A stretch of 64,000 bases of DNA, from contig NZ_BMYZ01000001.1 of assembly GCF_014652535.1 (NCBI RefSeq), forward strand, positions 1,984,001 through 2,048,000, in the 5' to 3' direction. Positions 55,072-64,000 of the stretch are shown here, piece by piece. The notes under the pieces were generated by a model. The model ran no database searches and was not told where the DNA came from. It saw nothing but the letters and a program-made list of their open reading frames with translations. Positions within the stretch are counted from its first letter, which is position 1. Every line of letters begins with the position of its first letter. Origin of the DNA: Cellvibrio zantedeschiae (GTDB lineage: Bacteria > Pseudomonadota > Gammaproteobacteria > Pseudomonadales > Cellvibrionaceae). Made by a program: the position numbers and the translations under genes.

Positions 55072-57456
55072 TTAACGAGTAAGTTTAAATCTCAGATAAT
55101 CTGCATCACAGCCACTCCAATAAAAAGCACCCGTACCTTCTGCTGGCATTGATGACCCGCCATTTGGATGAATACACAAACCACTTTTGATATTTTGGAG
55201 GCTTCCCTGACTTGTCACTTGTATTGGTAGGCCAGGATCAACACAAGCTGGCCATAATACAAGGGGAACGCCTACACCAGCGGTACCGCCAGAAGGATGC
55301 ACGCAAAAGCCCGTGCCTGTGCTCGAAGATCCCATAAATTCAAGCATACCGTTTTCACGAAGTTGAAACGAAGATGCATCTGTATTACACGTTAATGAAA
55401 AAACTATTTCTGTCCCGGCAGCGGGATTAACCACTCCATTTTTGGTCGACAAACACATTCCACTTGTGACCTGGATAATTTTATTTACTCCAACGGAATC
55501 TCTAGCGGTTGCAAAAGCTCTTACTGTTTCTCGCCGAAACATTCTTGGACCATATCCACGATAAGTATCATCAGTAGCGATAACGGTACCTAACCAATAA
55601 TCGCGATACCAAGGCATCCAGCCATCAGTTTCACTTTTATATTTATTAAATTCCGCACCATGTAAATAACCCTCGGGTAACGGTAATCCGAAACGATCAA
55701 AATGCGAATCGAATCCGTGCATGGGTTCATGAATAAAAACTTCCGTTGGCTCATTGGCACCGGAAATCCATTGAGCTGCCGGGGTAGTGCCACCATTCAC
55801 GGTTGCCCATAAGGTATAATTTGACTCTTTGCTACTTCCTTGCCCCCAGCCCCAACCTCCGGATACATTGCCTGGTGTAAAAAATAAGGTAACCGTATCG
55901 TACTTACCAATGGGCACAAATCGTTGTACATCGTCCTGCACATTTACGGCGGCCGGAAGATAAGTTACTCCATCATTGGTAAATGATGTGATTGGATTGG
56001 GCGAAATCACAGTTTCTGCTTTCCAAGTAACTCTGCCATCAGTCATACGTTTAAACCACAAGGCAACATCCCTTTCATATGATGTACTTGCAGCTGCCAT
56101 GATATCTGAAGCTATTCTTGCTGAAGCCAAACCAGGTACATTAGTAAATTCTTTTATCAATAATAATGATTTAACTTCGTACTCAACTGGCTTGGAACGC
56201 TCGCCATAACCCACTGGCTCGAAATACCAACGAGCATGTTCTCCACACTCACCCATAGCAATTCCTGTTTGCGGATGAGCGACCACACACCCTCCGTAGA
56301 ACGAACGGAGTTGGTAAATCGCTGGCCTCTCCTCACTGCGGGCACGCAACATGTCTAATGCCCAAAAACCACTAGCATCCCCGCACGTAGCCAAGCCTTT
56401 TGAAATTAAAGGGGTCAAGCATTCACCAGAGCCTTCCAAAGAAATTTGCAAACGCTCATCACCCAGCTTTTTAACACGCCATTGTTGTTTGATATTTCCA
56501 GAATATTCAGACTCAACTAAATTGCCCGAAACCGGGTCACGAGTTAAGGTCATTCTGGTGTCCCTATTCACCAACCGCCACAACCCTATTTCTACATTCT
56601 CATTCGGTGTTGCAAAACCTGGACTCAACTTTACCCAGTTCAGAACCTGGGATGGTGTCGTAAATTTAATACGTAACTTATGTAAACCAGCGGCAACTCT
56701 AAAAGATGTTGAATCAAAACTTTGCCAGCTATTGAATGATCCGGTTGAAGATAAACCCAACTCGGCAACTTCAATACCATCAATTTCTATTTGCTGTCTA
56801 CTTAGAGCAATCGTTGCACTACGTGAGGTCAATTTGAAAATATTGCCCGCAGGTACATTTATATCCCACTCGACATAATCACCCGCCTCTATTCCCGCAA
56901 TGTGCTGGCCGTTCACATCATCATTATTAGTGTCATACCAAATACCTGAAGTGCGCTCATTACGCTCACCTTCCAATTTATTATTTATATCTCGTCCAAT
57001 GGAAGACGAGCTCGAAGACCTGGATGAGCTGGAAAATGACGAACTGAAAATAGAGGAAGAGAGTGAAAATTGGCTAGACAAGCTGAGGCTGGAATAACTG
57101 ATAGCAGATGAATAAGAGCTGGCAGAACTAATAGCAGAAGAACGCGAGCTACTTTCAATCACTGATGCTGATATAGAGGAAGGTTGCGATGAAGAGGCAA
57201 CAACAGTACTCGAACTTGTATTACTTGTTGAACCAGATAATTCACTTGAACTCGCCTGATCTTTACTAGAGATCTCACTTGATAGTGCAGAAGATGAAAC
57301 CGCAGGGGCACTTGATGCAACGGGTGTTGAATTACTTCCTGGGTTACCTGTCGATGTTGAGCTACCACCAGATCCACCACCACAAGCACTAAGAACACAA
57401 ACCCACAAAAATAAGGAGGATTTTTTTACGCATAAGTTATAGCATGCCCGCACCAT
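55072..57456 (-). CDS. Multidomain lipoprotein: poly-Ser linker, CBM6-like, ricin-like and HExxH-containing regions
   Basis: 794-aa predicted lipoprotein with lipobox LSAC (Cys25) and a Ser-rich linker at about 45-155. A CBM6-like module (about 160-280; LEGERNE, GDYVEWDINVPAG, NWVKLSPG) is followed by a ricin-B-like region (about 289-415). A central domain of about 240 residues contains VFIHEPMHGFDSHFD, in which His576-Glu577-x-x-His580 fits a zinc-peptidase HExxH. A C-terminal ricin-B-like region (about 670-794) repeats CLSTKNG, CVHPSGG, CIHPNGG and W-x-x-C words. I know no named family with this order. A secreted, carbohydrate-targeted metallopeptidase is the best guess. The start at ATG 57456 has GGGAG seven bases upstream; the longest frame begins at a TTG. 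Confidence 0.8.
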   Translation of the reverse strand: MVRACYNLCVKKSSLFLWVCVLSACGGGSGGSSTSTGNPGSNSTPVASSAPAVSSSALSSEISSKDQASSSELSGSTSNTSSSTVVASSSQPSSISASVIESSSRSSAISSASSYSSAISYSSLSLSSQFSLSSSIFSSSFSSSSRSSSSSSIGRDINNKLEGERNERTSGIWYDTNNDDVNGQHIAGIEAGDYVEWDINVPAGNIFKLTSRSATIALSRQQIEIDGIEVAELGLSSTGSFNSWQSFDSTSFRVAAGLHKLRIKFTTPSQVLNWVKLSPGFATPNENVEIGLWRLVNRDTRMTLTRDPVSGNLVESEYSGNIKQQWRVKKLGDERLQISLEGSGECLTPLISKGLATCGDASGFWALDMLRARSEERPAIYQLRSFYGGCVVAHPQTGIAMGECGEHARWYFEPVGYGERSKPVEYEVKSLLLIKEFTNVPGLASARIASDIMAAASTSYERDVALWFKRMTDGRVTWKAETVISPNPITSFTNDGVTYLPAAVNVQDDVQRFVPIGKYDTVTLFFTPGNVSGGWGWGQGSSKESNYTLWATVNGGTTPAAQWISGANEPTEVFIHEPMHGFDSHFDRFGLPLPEGYLHGAEFNKYKSETDGWMPWYRDYWLGTVIATDDTYRGYGPRMFRRETVRAFATARDSVGVNKIIQVTSGMCLSTKNGVVNPAAGTEIVFSLTCNTDASSFQLRENGMLEFMGSSSTGTGFCVHPSGGTAGVGVPLVLWPACVDPGLPIQVTSQGSLQNIKSGLCIHPNGGSSMPAEGTGAFYWSGCDADYLRFKLTR

Positions 57457-57552
57457 TACAATCTCCCTTTGAGAAAAACAGATCAATTATTATAGATTGC
57501 ATATTATACAACCTATTTTGTTCATTATTCATCCTTTGAGTAATGAAGCAGT

Positions 57553-58920
57553 TTATGAAACTGGTGACTCCCTGACCACTACTCCATACCCCTGCCACTT
57601 ACGCGCCTTCCAACGGAAATATTTAATGAGTGCACGCACGCCTTCGTCTAGAACCGCTGCTATCAACAATCCGAATATACCGAGGTGTAGGGGCACAGCT
57701 AACACATAAGCCAGAGGCACTGAGAAAAGCCAGATCACTGCAATACTGGATACTGAAGTGAAAGTCGCGTCTCCAGTACAGCGAAGCGCCCCCCCAATAA
57801 TAATATTGGTCGTGCGCATAGGTTCTGCCAGGAAACCTAACAAGAAAACCCAAAACCCTATAGAAATAATTTCAGGATCGTTCGTAAACATTTTTAAAAT
57901 CGGTTGATTGAACACCAACCAAAGTGCAGCAAGGATACTTGTACCAATAAGCGAAGCTTTTAAACTTTGCCGCAATTGTAAATGCGCTAAATCAAACTCC
58001 TTACGCCCAACTCGCTGCGCAATAATAGCTTCTGTTGCCATGCTGAGTGCGATTGAAATCATTAAACAAAAAAGAAACGTATTGTAAGTATATATTTTTA
58101 CTTTTAACGCAAGATCACTTACGCCTGCCGCAATCCAGTTCAAAACAATCATATAACCCTGGAATGACATAGGCTCCAAAATAGCAGGCGCGGCAATCAA
58201 TAATATCGGTGTCATCAACACACCAAACTGCGCAAATGATGATTTGAAAGGAATATGAATTCGCAACCGGAAATGTACAGCTGCCATAACAAACAATAAA
58301 CTGCTAAACGCAGCAAAAATACTGGCAAGCGCTACGCCCGTGACACCTGATGGTGGAATAGATTTGAATCCATAAACCGCTACCAGATTTCCAATTACGT
58401 TTACCGAAAAAAAGATTACATTACTGTAAGTATTCCATTTGGGTGCACCATAAATATTTAAAATAGTTTGGTAGATTAAACGGCAGCCCCAAAAACCCAC
58501 CATCCAACCAATAATAGATAAGTATTCAACAGCGTAGGTTTCGACCGCGTCACTTAGGTTCATCGCGCGAGCTACAACACAGCCACCATAATTTACCGCG
58601 AGAATCGCAATTATAGATAAACAAATAACAAAGAAACTGTAAGCGCCAATAGTCGCATTACCGCGCTGATAATCATTGGCACCAATGCGTTGACCAGCGA
58701 TACTTGCACCCGCAAACGCACTGACTTGCAAAAAGGCATTAGCAACAAACACTAAAGGTGTAACTGCGCCGACTGCTGCCGCAGCCGAATCAGATACACG
58801 GCTGAGGAAATACATATCGACGAGGGGGATGGTATAAGTGACAGCCTGGTCAAAGAACATGGGGGCGCTCATACCCCACAAACCTTTTTCCAATACCTGA
58901 CTTTTAGGAGATTTGTGCAT
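57553..58920 (-). CDS. MATE-family multidrug/sodium antiporter
   Basis: 455-aa transporter with twelve predicted helices. The opening VLEKGLWGMSAPMFFDQAVT, the segment VGAVTPLVFVANAFLQVSAF and the second-half equivalent GGALRCTGDATFTSVSSIAV fit MATE exporters, which expel cationic compounds in exchange for Na+ or H+. Substrate unknown. I start at ATG 58920 (MHKSPKSQ); an in-frame GTG ten codons upstream is weaker. Monocistronic. Confidence 0.9.
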   Translation of the reverse strand: MHKSPKSQVLEKGLWGMSAPMFFDQAVTYTIPLVDMYFLSRVSDSAAAAVGAVTPLVFVANAFLQVSAFAGASIAGQRIGANDYQRGNATIGAYSFFVICLSIIAILAVNYGGCVVARAMNLSDAVETYAVEYLSIIGWMVGFWGCRLIYQTILNIYGAPKWNTYSNVIFFSVNVIGNLVAVYGFKSIPPSGVTGVALASIFAAFSSLLFVMAAVHFRLRIHIPFKSSFAQFGVLMTPILLIAAPAILEPMSFQGYMIVLNWIAAGVSDLALKVKIYTYNTFLFCLMISIALSMATEAIIAQRVGRKEFDLAHLQLRQSLKASLIGTSILAALWLVFNQPILKMFTNDPEIISIGFWVFLLGFLAEPMRTTNIIIGGALRCTGDATFTSVSSIAVIWLFSVPLAYVLAVPLHLGIFGLLIAAVLDEGVRALIKYFRWKARKWQGYGVVVRESPVS

Positions 58921-59036
58921 CAACAACAACTCAAGATGAAGTTGATGCACATGTTACCAATTTAGCGAATAATTTTCCCTGAGGCCAAAGGTAAAGATCC
59001 TATAAGGATATTAAGAATTCCAACTTTATCAGCTTG

Positions 59037-61529
59037 TTAACTCGCTTCACGCAATACCACCATTGGAGGCGTTGTGACCACCGGTCTACAACACAACACA
59101 CCCAACACACTGATAAACACAGCACTGCCAAAAGGTACAATCAACCAATAAATAAAATGAGGTTGCATAGGGTTTTTGAAAATAAATTTTTGCATAGATA
59201 GCAGTAACGACTCCGCCCCAACAACAGCAATCAAACCAGACAGCAATCCCAATACCAAAAACTCTACTAAAACGCTCCCTAAAATTAATTGTCGAGAGCT
59301 ACCAAGGGCGCGTAGCAAGCCAGCCTCCTGCTTACGGCTATCGATGCTGCTCATCACCGCTGCAAATAGCACAAGGGAACCAGCAACAAGCGTTAACCAC
59401 AATACCAAACCTATACCGTCGCTGACCTGATTAATAATATTGCGTATCTGATCAATAATCCGATCTAACTCGATAACCGTTATAGTCGGGTATTGGCGTA
59501 GCAACTGATTAATAAAAAGCTTTTGTTCCGCCGGCAAATAAATACTGGTCATATAAGTTGGTGAAAAAGGATCAAGTGCTTGCGGTTCAAAAATGAAAAA
59601 GAAATTAGGGTTCATTGTCTTCCAGCTTAAGCTGCGAATACTTGCAACCTGCACGTCAAGCTCAAGCCCGCCGAATGAAAAACGTAGTTTGTCACCCAAT
59701 TTCAAATTCATACTTTTAGCAACACCATCTTCTACGGATACACCGGGCAAAGAGGTCTTATGCCACTTATCCCACCACTCACCCTGTAATATTTTATTGT
59801 CTTCCGCTAAAACCTCTGCCTGGGTTAAATTGAGTTCACGCTGCAGAGCATTCGCACCTTTAACCATTTCCTCATCAGGAACAGATCCATTAATTTGAAT
59901 TAGCCGACCTCTAATCATGGGATATAGGGGAGCGCTTATTAATTTTTCATTCGTCAGCATAGATCTAACGTTATCAACATCCGTTGGAGCAATATTTAAT
60001 AAAAAATGGTTAGGTGAATTTTCCGGAACCTGGCTTTTCCAATCATCAATTAATGACGTGCGCACAATAGCCAAGGTAACTAATAACATGATTGCAATGG
60101 CAAACACCATAATCTGCACAAGGCTTTGACCTTTACGGCGTTGCAAATTAGAAAATGCCAAGCGTCCAAATCCGCCCATTTTTGTGGAGAGTGATTTGCT
60201 GATCAACAACAGCATCCATGACAGCAGCAAGGAGACTATAATAATCACCACTAGCGCACCACTAATGCTTGCCGCCAGCTTTATGTCCTGACTAAATAAA
60301 AATATCAAAGCAACCACTGCAAACAATGCCAAAATTCCTTGTCCCCAGGAGCGCAAACTACTAACTTCCATTTCTTTACGCAGGATTTTCAACGGCGGAA
60401 TTGTTGGTAAAAACCACAGCGACGGCAGCGCAAAAAAAGTGAGGCAGATCAAACCACTAAAAAAGCTCAACACATATGGCAGAAGATGTCCGCCTTGCAA
60501 AACCAGGTTGTAATTTTTTTCTAAATTATGAGCAACAAAAATTTCAATTGCGCAACCCAACAGCAATCCTAATGCAGACGCAATACTACCTAATATAAAT
60601 AGCTGCCCAAAATACAGTTGCCGAATTCTGTTAGCGCTGGTGCCCAAGCTTTTCATTAAAGCAACTTGATTAGTATGGCGTTCCGAAAATTGGCGCGCAG
60701 CAATTGCAATTGCAACACCAGCTAACAAAACAGCAATAGCGGCCGCAAAGAGTAAAAAATTTCGGCTGGACTTTAAGGTGTTAGACAAACGCTCTTGGCT
60801 TGTAGCAACACTACCCACTCTTTCATGTTTACTAAGCTGAGGCTTTAACCATTCAATAAATTTATCGACCTTGCCATCCTTATCACTGGCGAGCAGCCAC
60901 GAGTAGGAAATATTGCTGCCTTCCTTGGTAACCTGCGTGGCAGGAACATCATCTATGCTCATCAAAATTTTTGGAGCCAAGGTTGAAAAGAAACTTCCAC
61001 TTTCCGCCTCCCGAATCACAACATGGGTAACTTGTAATTCGAGGTCACCAATAAAAAGCTTATCGCCCACATTAATATTAAGTTGCGCCAGCAAACGAGA
61101 ATCTACCCAGATCTCACCCGAACGCGGAGCGGATGTTGCAAATTGAATATCTTTCGCATCCATGGCAAAAGGTTTGTTGCTAATTTTTAGTTGTCCACGT
61201 AATGGATAATTTTTTTCCACCGCTTTAACGGAAGCCAAATGCATTTCGTCACCGGCATAAACCATTGACGAAAATTCAATAGTATTAGATTGTAATAAAC
61301 CATCTTGCTGAGCGCGCAATTTCCACTCAGGATTCATCGTGCGGGTGCTATTTATCCAGGAATCCGCACCAAGCAGTGCATTGCTCTGATTTATCAAAGT
61401 TGATTCAAGACGATCAGTAAATATTGCAATTCCACTGAGCACAGCGACTGCCAACACAATGGAAACACCGAGCAGCTTTAACTCGCCACTGCGCCAGTTA
61501 CGTAGTAATAATTGTAGAGCTAACATCAT
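59037..61529 (-). CDS. ybbP: FtsX-like ABC transporter permease (YbbP type)
   Basis: 830-aa permease of the FtsX/MacB superfamily. An N-terminal helix (about 20-40) is followed by a large periplasmic domain, then four helices between about 255 and 440. A second module has helices near 475 and a periplasmic domain, and ends in three helices (about 700-825), with LRALGSSRQLILGSVLVEFL as the typical cytoplasmic coupling segment. This duplicated layout and size match E. coli YbbP. It lies 20 bp downstream of its ATPase. The function is unproven; export or extraction of a lipid or lipoprotein is commonly suggested. Confidence 0.92.
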   Translation of the reverse strand: MMLALQLLLRNWRSGELKLLGVSIVLAVAVLSGIAIFTDRLESTLINQSNALLGADSWINSTRTMNPEWKLRAQQDGLLQSNTIEFSSMVYAGDEMHLASVKAVEKNYPLRGQLKISNKPFAMDAKDIQFATSAPRSGEIWVDSRLLAQLNINVGDKLFIGDLELQVTHVVIREAESGSFFSTLAPKILMSIDDVPATQVTKEGSNISYSWLLASDKDGKVDKFIEWLKPQLSKHERVGSVATSQERLSNTLKSSRNFLLFAAAIAVLLAGVAIAIAARQFSERHTNQVALMKSLGTSANRIRQLYFGQLFILGSIASALGLLLGCAIEIFVAHNLEKNYNLVLQGGHLLPYVLSFFSGLICLTFFALPSLWFLPTIPPLKILRKEMEVSSLRSWGQGILALFAVVALIFLFSQDIKLAASISGALVVIIIVSLLLSWMLLLISKSLSTKMGGFGRLAFSNLQRRKGQSLVQIMVFAIAIMLLVTLAIVRTSLIDDWKSQVPENSPNHFLLNIAPTDVDNVRSMLTNEKLISAPLYPMIRGRLIQINGSVPDEEMVKGANALQRELNLTQAEVLAEDNKILQGEWWDKWHKTSLPGVSVEDGVAKSMNLKLGDKLRFSFGGLELDVQVASIRSLSWKTMNPNFFFIFEPQALDPFSPTYMTSIYLPAEQKLFINQLLRQYPTITVIELDRIIDQIRNIINQVSDGIGLVLWLTLVAGSLVLFAAVMSSIDSRKQEAGLLRALGSSRQLILGSVLVEFLVLGLLSGLIAVVGAESLLLSMQKFIFKNPMQPHFIYWLIVPFGSAVFISVLGVLCCRPVVTTPPMVVLREAS

Positions 61530-61549
61530 TTCATCTCCTCTTTAAATGG

Positions 61550-62233
61550 TTAAAGATCGTTAGAAATAATGCTGCCAGCAGAAAGCTCAATGTGCTTATG
61601 GCACAAAGAAGCCAAACGCTGCTCGTGGGTAATTAATATTAATGTAGTACCTTGCGAACGATTCAATTCAAATAATAAATCAATAATTTTTGCGCCGGTT
61701 GCGCTATCCAGATTTCCGGTGGGCTCATCGGCAAAAAGAATTTTAGGCTGACTGGCAAATGCGCGAGCTATCGCAACACGTTGTTGTTCACCGCCGGATA
61801 ATTGTTGTGGGTAATGCTTAAGACGTTTTTCCAAGCCTACATGACGCAAAAATTCTGTGGCCAAACTGCGAGCTTGTTTGTTGCCGCACAACTCTAGCGG
61901 CAACATGACATTTTCTAATGCGGTTAGTCCGGGCAAAAGCTGGAATGACTGAAATATAAATCCCACGCTCTGAGCACGCACCTTAGCCCTGCCTTCTTCA
62001 TCCAGGCTGGTGAGGCTATTATTATCCAGATAGACCTCGCCAGAGGTAGGTACATCCAATCCTGCCAAAATACCCAAGAGGGTGGATTTGCCTGAGCCAG
62101 AGGCTCCTGTAATTGCAAGGGATTCCCCCGCAGCAACACTCAATGTGATAGGTTGCAATATTTCCAACTCACCTTCCTGGGTGGTCACTGATTTCGTTAT
62201 TGCTCGTACATCAAGTATTAATGCAGACGACAT
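61550..62233 (-). CDS. ybbA: ABC transporter ATP-binding protein (YbbA type)
   Basis: 227-aa ATPase of the LolD/MacB class. Walker A is ITGASGSGKSTLLGILAGLD, the Q-loop is FIFQSFQLLPGLTALENV, the ABC signature is LSGGEQQRVAIARAFASQP, Walker B is ILFADEPTG and the H-loop is LILITHEQRLA. All are intact. It pairs with the permease at 59037-61529. Divergence from tesA is the same as in E. coli. Confidence 0.96.
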   Translation of the reverse strand: MSSALILDVRAITKSVTTQEGELEILQPITLSVAAGESLAITGASGSGKSTLLGILAGLDVPTSGEVYLDNNSLTSLDEEGRAKVRAQSVGFIFQSFQLLPGLTALENVMLPLELCGNKQARSLATEFLRHVGLEKRLKHYPQQLSGGEQQRVAIARAFASQPKILFADEPTGNLDSATGAKIIDLLFELNRSQGTTLILITHEQRLASLCHKHIELSAGSIISNDL

Positions 62234-62461
62234 AATTAATTCTCTTGGGTTGTAAAATCAAATATTGCCACAATGCTTATCAAAGCAATGTTAAGTTTCG
62301 CAATCAAGTTTGACGAGGCATAATGCGTTAAAGATGCAGTCACAAAAATTTTTTTAATTCGCAGGATTTATCGAGACATTTATATAGACAAAGGAATTCA
62401 ATCGCTATCAAAATAGCCCCATCCTTAAGACCACAATGCCACATTTACAGGAAGCCTTAGC

Positions 62462-63085
62462 ATGACTTTTGTCAGAATTTTGGTGCTCGCATTATTCACT
62501 TTTGTAGCAACATTTGCCTTTGCCAAACAACCAAGCATTCTTGTTATGGGCGATAGCTTGAGCGCTGGCTACGGAATTAAATTGGAACAAGGATGGGTGC
62601 ACCTGTTACAACAGGAACTGGCTAAAAAGCAACAAGCCACTCTTATAAACGCGAGCGTGAGTGGTGAAACAACCAGTGGTGGTTTAACCCGCCTGCCCGC
62701 GCTGCTTAGCAAACACAAACCTGATATTGTTATTCTTGAATTAGGGGGCAATGATGGGTTGCGCGGCCAGCCGTTAAAAATCATGCGAGAAAATTTACAA
62801 GCAATGATTAGCTTAAGCCAAGGTAGTAATGCAAAAGTATTGCTTGCGGGAATGCAAATCCCACCGAATTATGGGCAACGCTACACAACACAATTTAAAG
62901 ATATTTACCCGGAACTTGCAGAAAAAAATAAAATCTTGCTGATTCCTTTTTTGCTGGAAGATGTAGCAGGCCATAGCAACCTTATTCAACCGGACAACAT
63001 ACATCCGACAGCAGAAGCACAGCCAGCCATTGTAAAAAATGTCTTGCCTGTTTTATTACCGATGATCAAAGAAGCTGCGCAATAG
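62462..63085 (+). CDS. tesA: Periplasmic acyl-CoA thioesterase I / arylesterase / lysophospholipase L1
   Basis: 207-aa SGNH hydrolase. A signal peptide at 1-21 (ends TFAFA) precedes block I GDSLSAGYGI with the nucleophilic Ser. Block II holds the conserved Gly of NASVSGETTSGG, block III GGNDGLRG the oxyanion Asn, and block V DNIHPTAEAQ the Asp and His. Size and motifs equal E. coli TesA. It is divergent from ybbA-ybbP across 228 bp, the conserved arrangement, and converges on recJ with 6 bp between stops. Confidence 0.96.
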   Translation: MTFVRILVLALFTFVATFAFAKQPSILVMGDSLSAGYGIKLEQGWVHLLQQELAKKQQATLINASVSGETTSGGLTRLPALLSKHKPDIVILELGGNDGLRGQPLKIMRENLQAMISLSQGSNAKVLLAGMQIPPNYGQRYTTQFKDIYPELAEKNKILLIPFLLEDVAGHSNLIQPDNIHPTAEAQPAIVKNVLPVLLPMIKEAAQ

Positions 63086-63091
63086 AAATGA

Positions 63092-64000
63092 CTAGAGAGC
63101 AGCTTCCATATAGTCCACCATAAGCTGCACAGTTTTATTACCGCGGAATTCATTCACATCCAGGCGATAAGCCACTTTTACTTTTTTCGCCTGCAAATTT
63201 GGCCAAAGCTTGGCATCAATATTAAACGCTATGGCATCTACCAATTGTTGCCCCAGTGGATCAACACCCAAGGTCATTTTCAGGTGCTTTTCACCCAAGA
63301 GTTTCTGCTGAATTAGAAAGAATTCACCATCAAAAACCGGCTCTGGAAAATGTTGTCCCCAAGGGCCTGATTCGCGTAACTGCTGGGCCATCGACAAATT
63401 AAAATCTTGCGCGTGTAGTTCACCATCGCTTAGCACTACAGCAGACAAATCATCCTGCGTTAATTGACGGCGCACTTCGTCATCAAAAGCCCGCGCAAAC
63501 GCAGAAAAATTTTCGCGAGTCAAACTCATTCCAGCAGCCATAGCGTGACCGCCAAACTTTTGCAAAATGTGTGGATGACGTGCGGCTATTGCATCCAAGG
63601 CATCGCGAATATGAAACCCGTGGATTGAACGCGCAGAGCCTTTGATTTGCCCGTCGCCAACATCTGCAAACACAATGGTTGGTCGATGATATTTATCTTT
63701 AATTCGCGAAGCCAAAATACCAATCACACCCTGATGCCATGTTTCATCAAACAAACACACGCCCCAGGGTAACGCATCTTCATCTGCCGATAACACTTTT
63801 TGCAGCATAGACATAGCCTCCTGCTGCATACCGGTTTCAATGGCTTTTCTGTCCTTATTTAAATCGTCCATCTGCATGGCCATTTCACGTGCAAGAGATT
63901 CACTTTCACAAATCAGACATTGAATGCCGAGAGACATATCGTCCAAGCGCCCTGCCGCGTTTAGACGTGGGCCCAGTGCAAATCCAAAATCACTGGCAAC
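63092..64000 (-). CDS. recJ: Single-stranded-DNA-specific exonuclease RecJ (3' part, runs off the window)
   Basis: The last 302 residues of RecJ, a 5'-3' exonuclease acting in recombination and mismatch repair. The frame is open to base 64000. The DHHA1 region includes FALGPRLNAAGRLDD, SIHGFHIRDALDAI, the motif KFGGHAMAAGMSL and DETWHQGVIGILASRIKDKY. The N-terminal DHH domain lies outside the window. Downstream tesA converges on it; no clear terminator separates them. Confidence 0.96.
   Translation of the reverse strand, partial: VASDFGFALGPRLNAAGRLDDMSLGIQCLICESESLAREMAMQMDDLNKDRKAIETGMQQEAMSMLQKVLSADEDALPWGVCLFDETWHQGVIGILASRIKDKYHRPTIVFADVGDGQIKGSARSIHGFHIRDALDAIAARHPHILQKFGGHAMAAGMSLTRENFSAFARAFDDEVRRQLTQDDLSAVVLSDGELHAQDFNLSMAQQLRESGPWGQHFPEPVFDGEFFLIQQKLLGEKHLKMTLGVDPLGQQLVDAIAFNIDAKLWPNLQAKKVKVAYRLDVNEFRGNKTVQLMVDYMEAAL

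Noticed and set aside
63071-63106. GAAGCTGC / GCAGCTTC inverted repeat at the tesA-recJ junction as a terminator
   Set aside because: The 8-bp stem has a 20-nt loop, lies mostly inside the two coding regions and has no T-run; chance is as likely.
1-64000. CRISPR arrays, tRNA or rRNA genes, insertion sequences, integrases
   Set aside because: Intergenic regions were read for regular repeats, cloverleaf sequence and transposase motifs and none was convincing.

Overview
The window reads as a chromosomal segment of a gammaproteobacterium of the Cellvibrio/Saccharophagus kind (Cellvibrionales). Two signs point there. Much of the gene order is the one I remember from Pseudomonas: metZ-purF-cvpA-SPOR-folC-accD, trpF-truA-fimV-asd-leuB-leuD-leuC with a divergent LysR gene, and mtaD-ubiG-mupP-yciK. 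In addition, two lipoproteins carry long poly-serine linkers after an Ala-Cys-Gly lipobox, a hallmark of polysaccharide-degrading Cellvibrionaceae. The assignment is inference; no rRNA gene is present. No tRNA, CRISPR array, insertion sequence or prophage was recognised.

Layout. 1-2338: 5' part of gyrA (minus). 2.8-3.8 kb: a GGEEF diguanylate cyclase with a sigma-54-like promoter. 3.9-9.1 kb (minus): rnm/PHP, yciO, scpA, scpB, rluB, interrupted by a plus-strand phnA-type gene. 9.1-12.5 kb (plus): a tight five-gene run: membrane protein, yciI, SH3 protein, a Bacteroidetes-like pdxJ and an RlmB-like methyltransferase. 12.5-16.0 kb (minus): a beta-helix lipoprotein and amtB. 16.4-20.3 kb (minus): a MoxR / DUF58 / transglutaminase operon. 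20.4-36.9 kb (minus): a long housekeeping block for methionine, purine, folate, fatty-acid and tryptophan synthesis, tRNA pseudouridylation, FimV and Asd. It is interrupted by a haem-binding sensor-like protein and a small unknown protein. 37.1-42.0 kb: leuB, leuD, leuC (minus) with a PagL-like lipid A deacylase gene nested in antisense, and a divergent LysR regulator with a candidate operator.

42.1-46.7 kb (plus): an outer-membrane barrel protein, mtaD, ubiG, mupP and yciK, with two REP-like palindromic elements flanking mupP. 46.7-49.4 kb (minus): an M28 peptidase, then a CueR-like regulator and Cu/Zn efflux permease operon preceded by a promoter with the 19-bp spacer typical of MerR regulation. 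49.6-55.0 kb (plus): an accessory, visibly AT-rich glycosylation cluster. It holds a 75-aa unknown protein, GtrA flippase, a GT2 transferase and two GT-C membrane transferases, one fused to an NPCBM-like domain. 55.1-57.5 kb (minus): a large lipoprotein with CBM6-like, ricin-like and HExxH-type regions. 57.5-64 kb: a MATE transporter, a YbbAP-type ABC transporter, tesA and the 3' part of recJ.

The best candidates for something undescribed are the glycosylation cluster (49.6-55.0 kb), the CBM6/ricin/HEPMH lipoprotein (55.1-57.5 kb), the CueR-like regulator with Cys77, and the Bacteroidetes-type PdxJ. Several start codons were moved from the longest open frame to a better-supported internal start; the reasons are given in each entry. 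Gene identities come from recognising motifs and length by eye, not from a database search.
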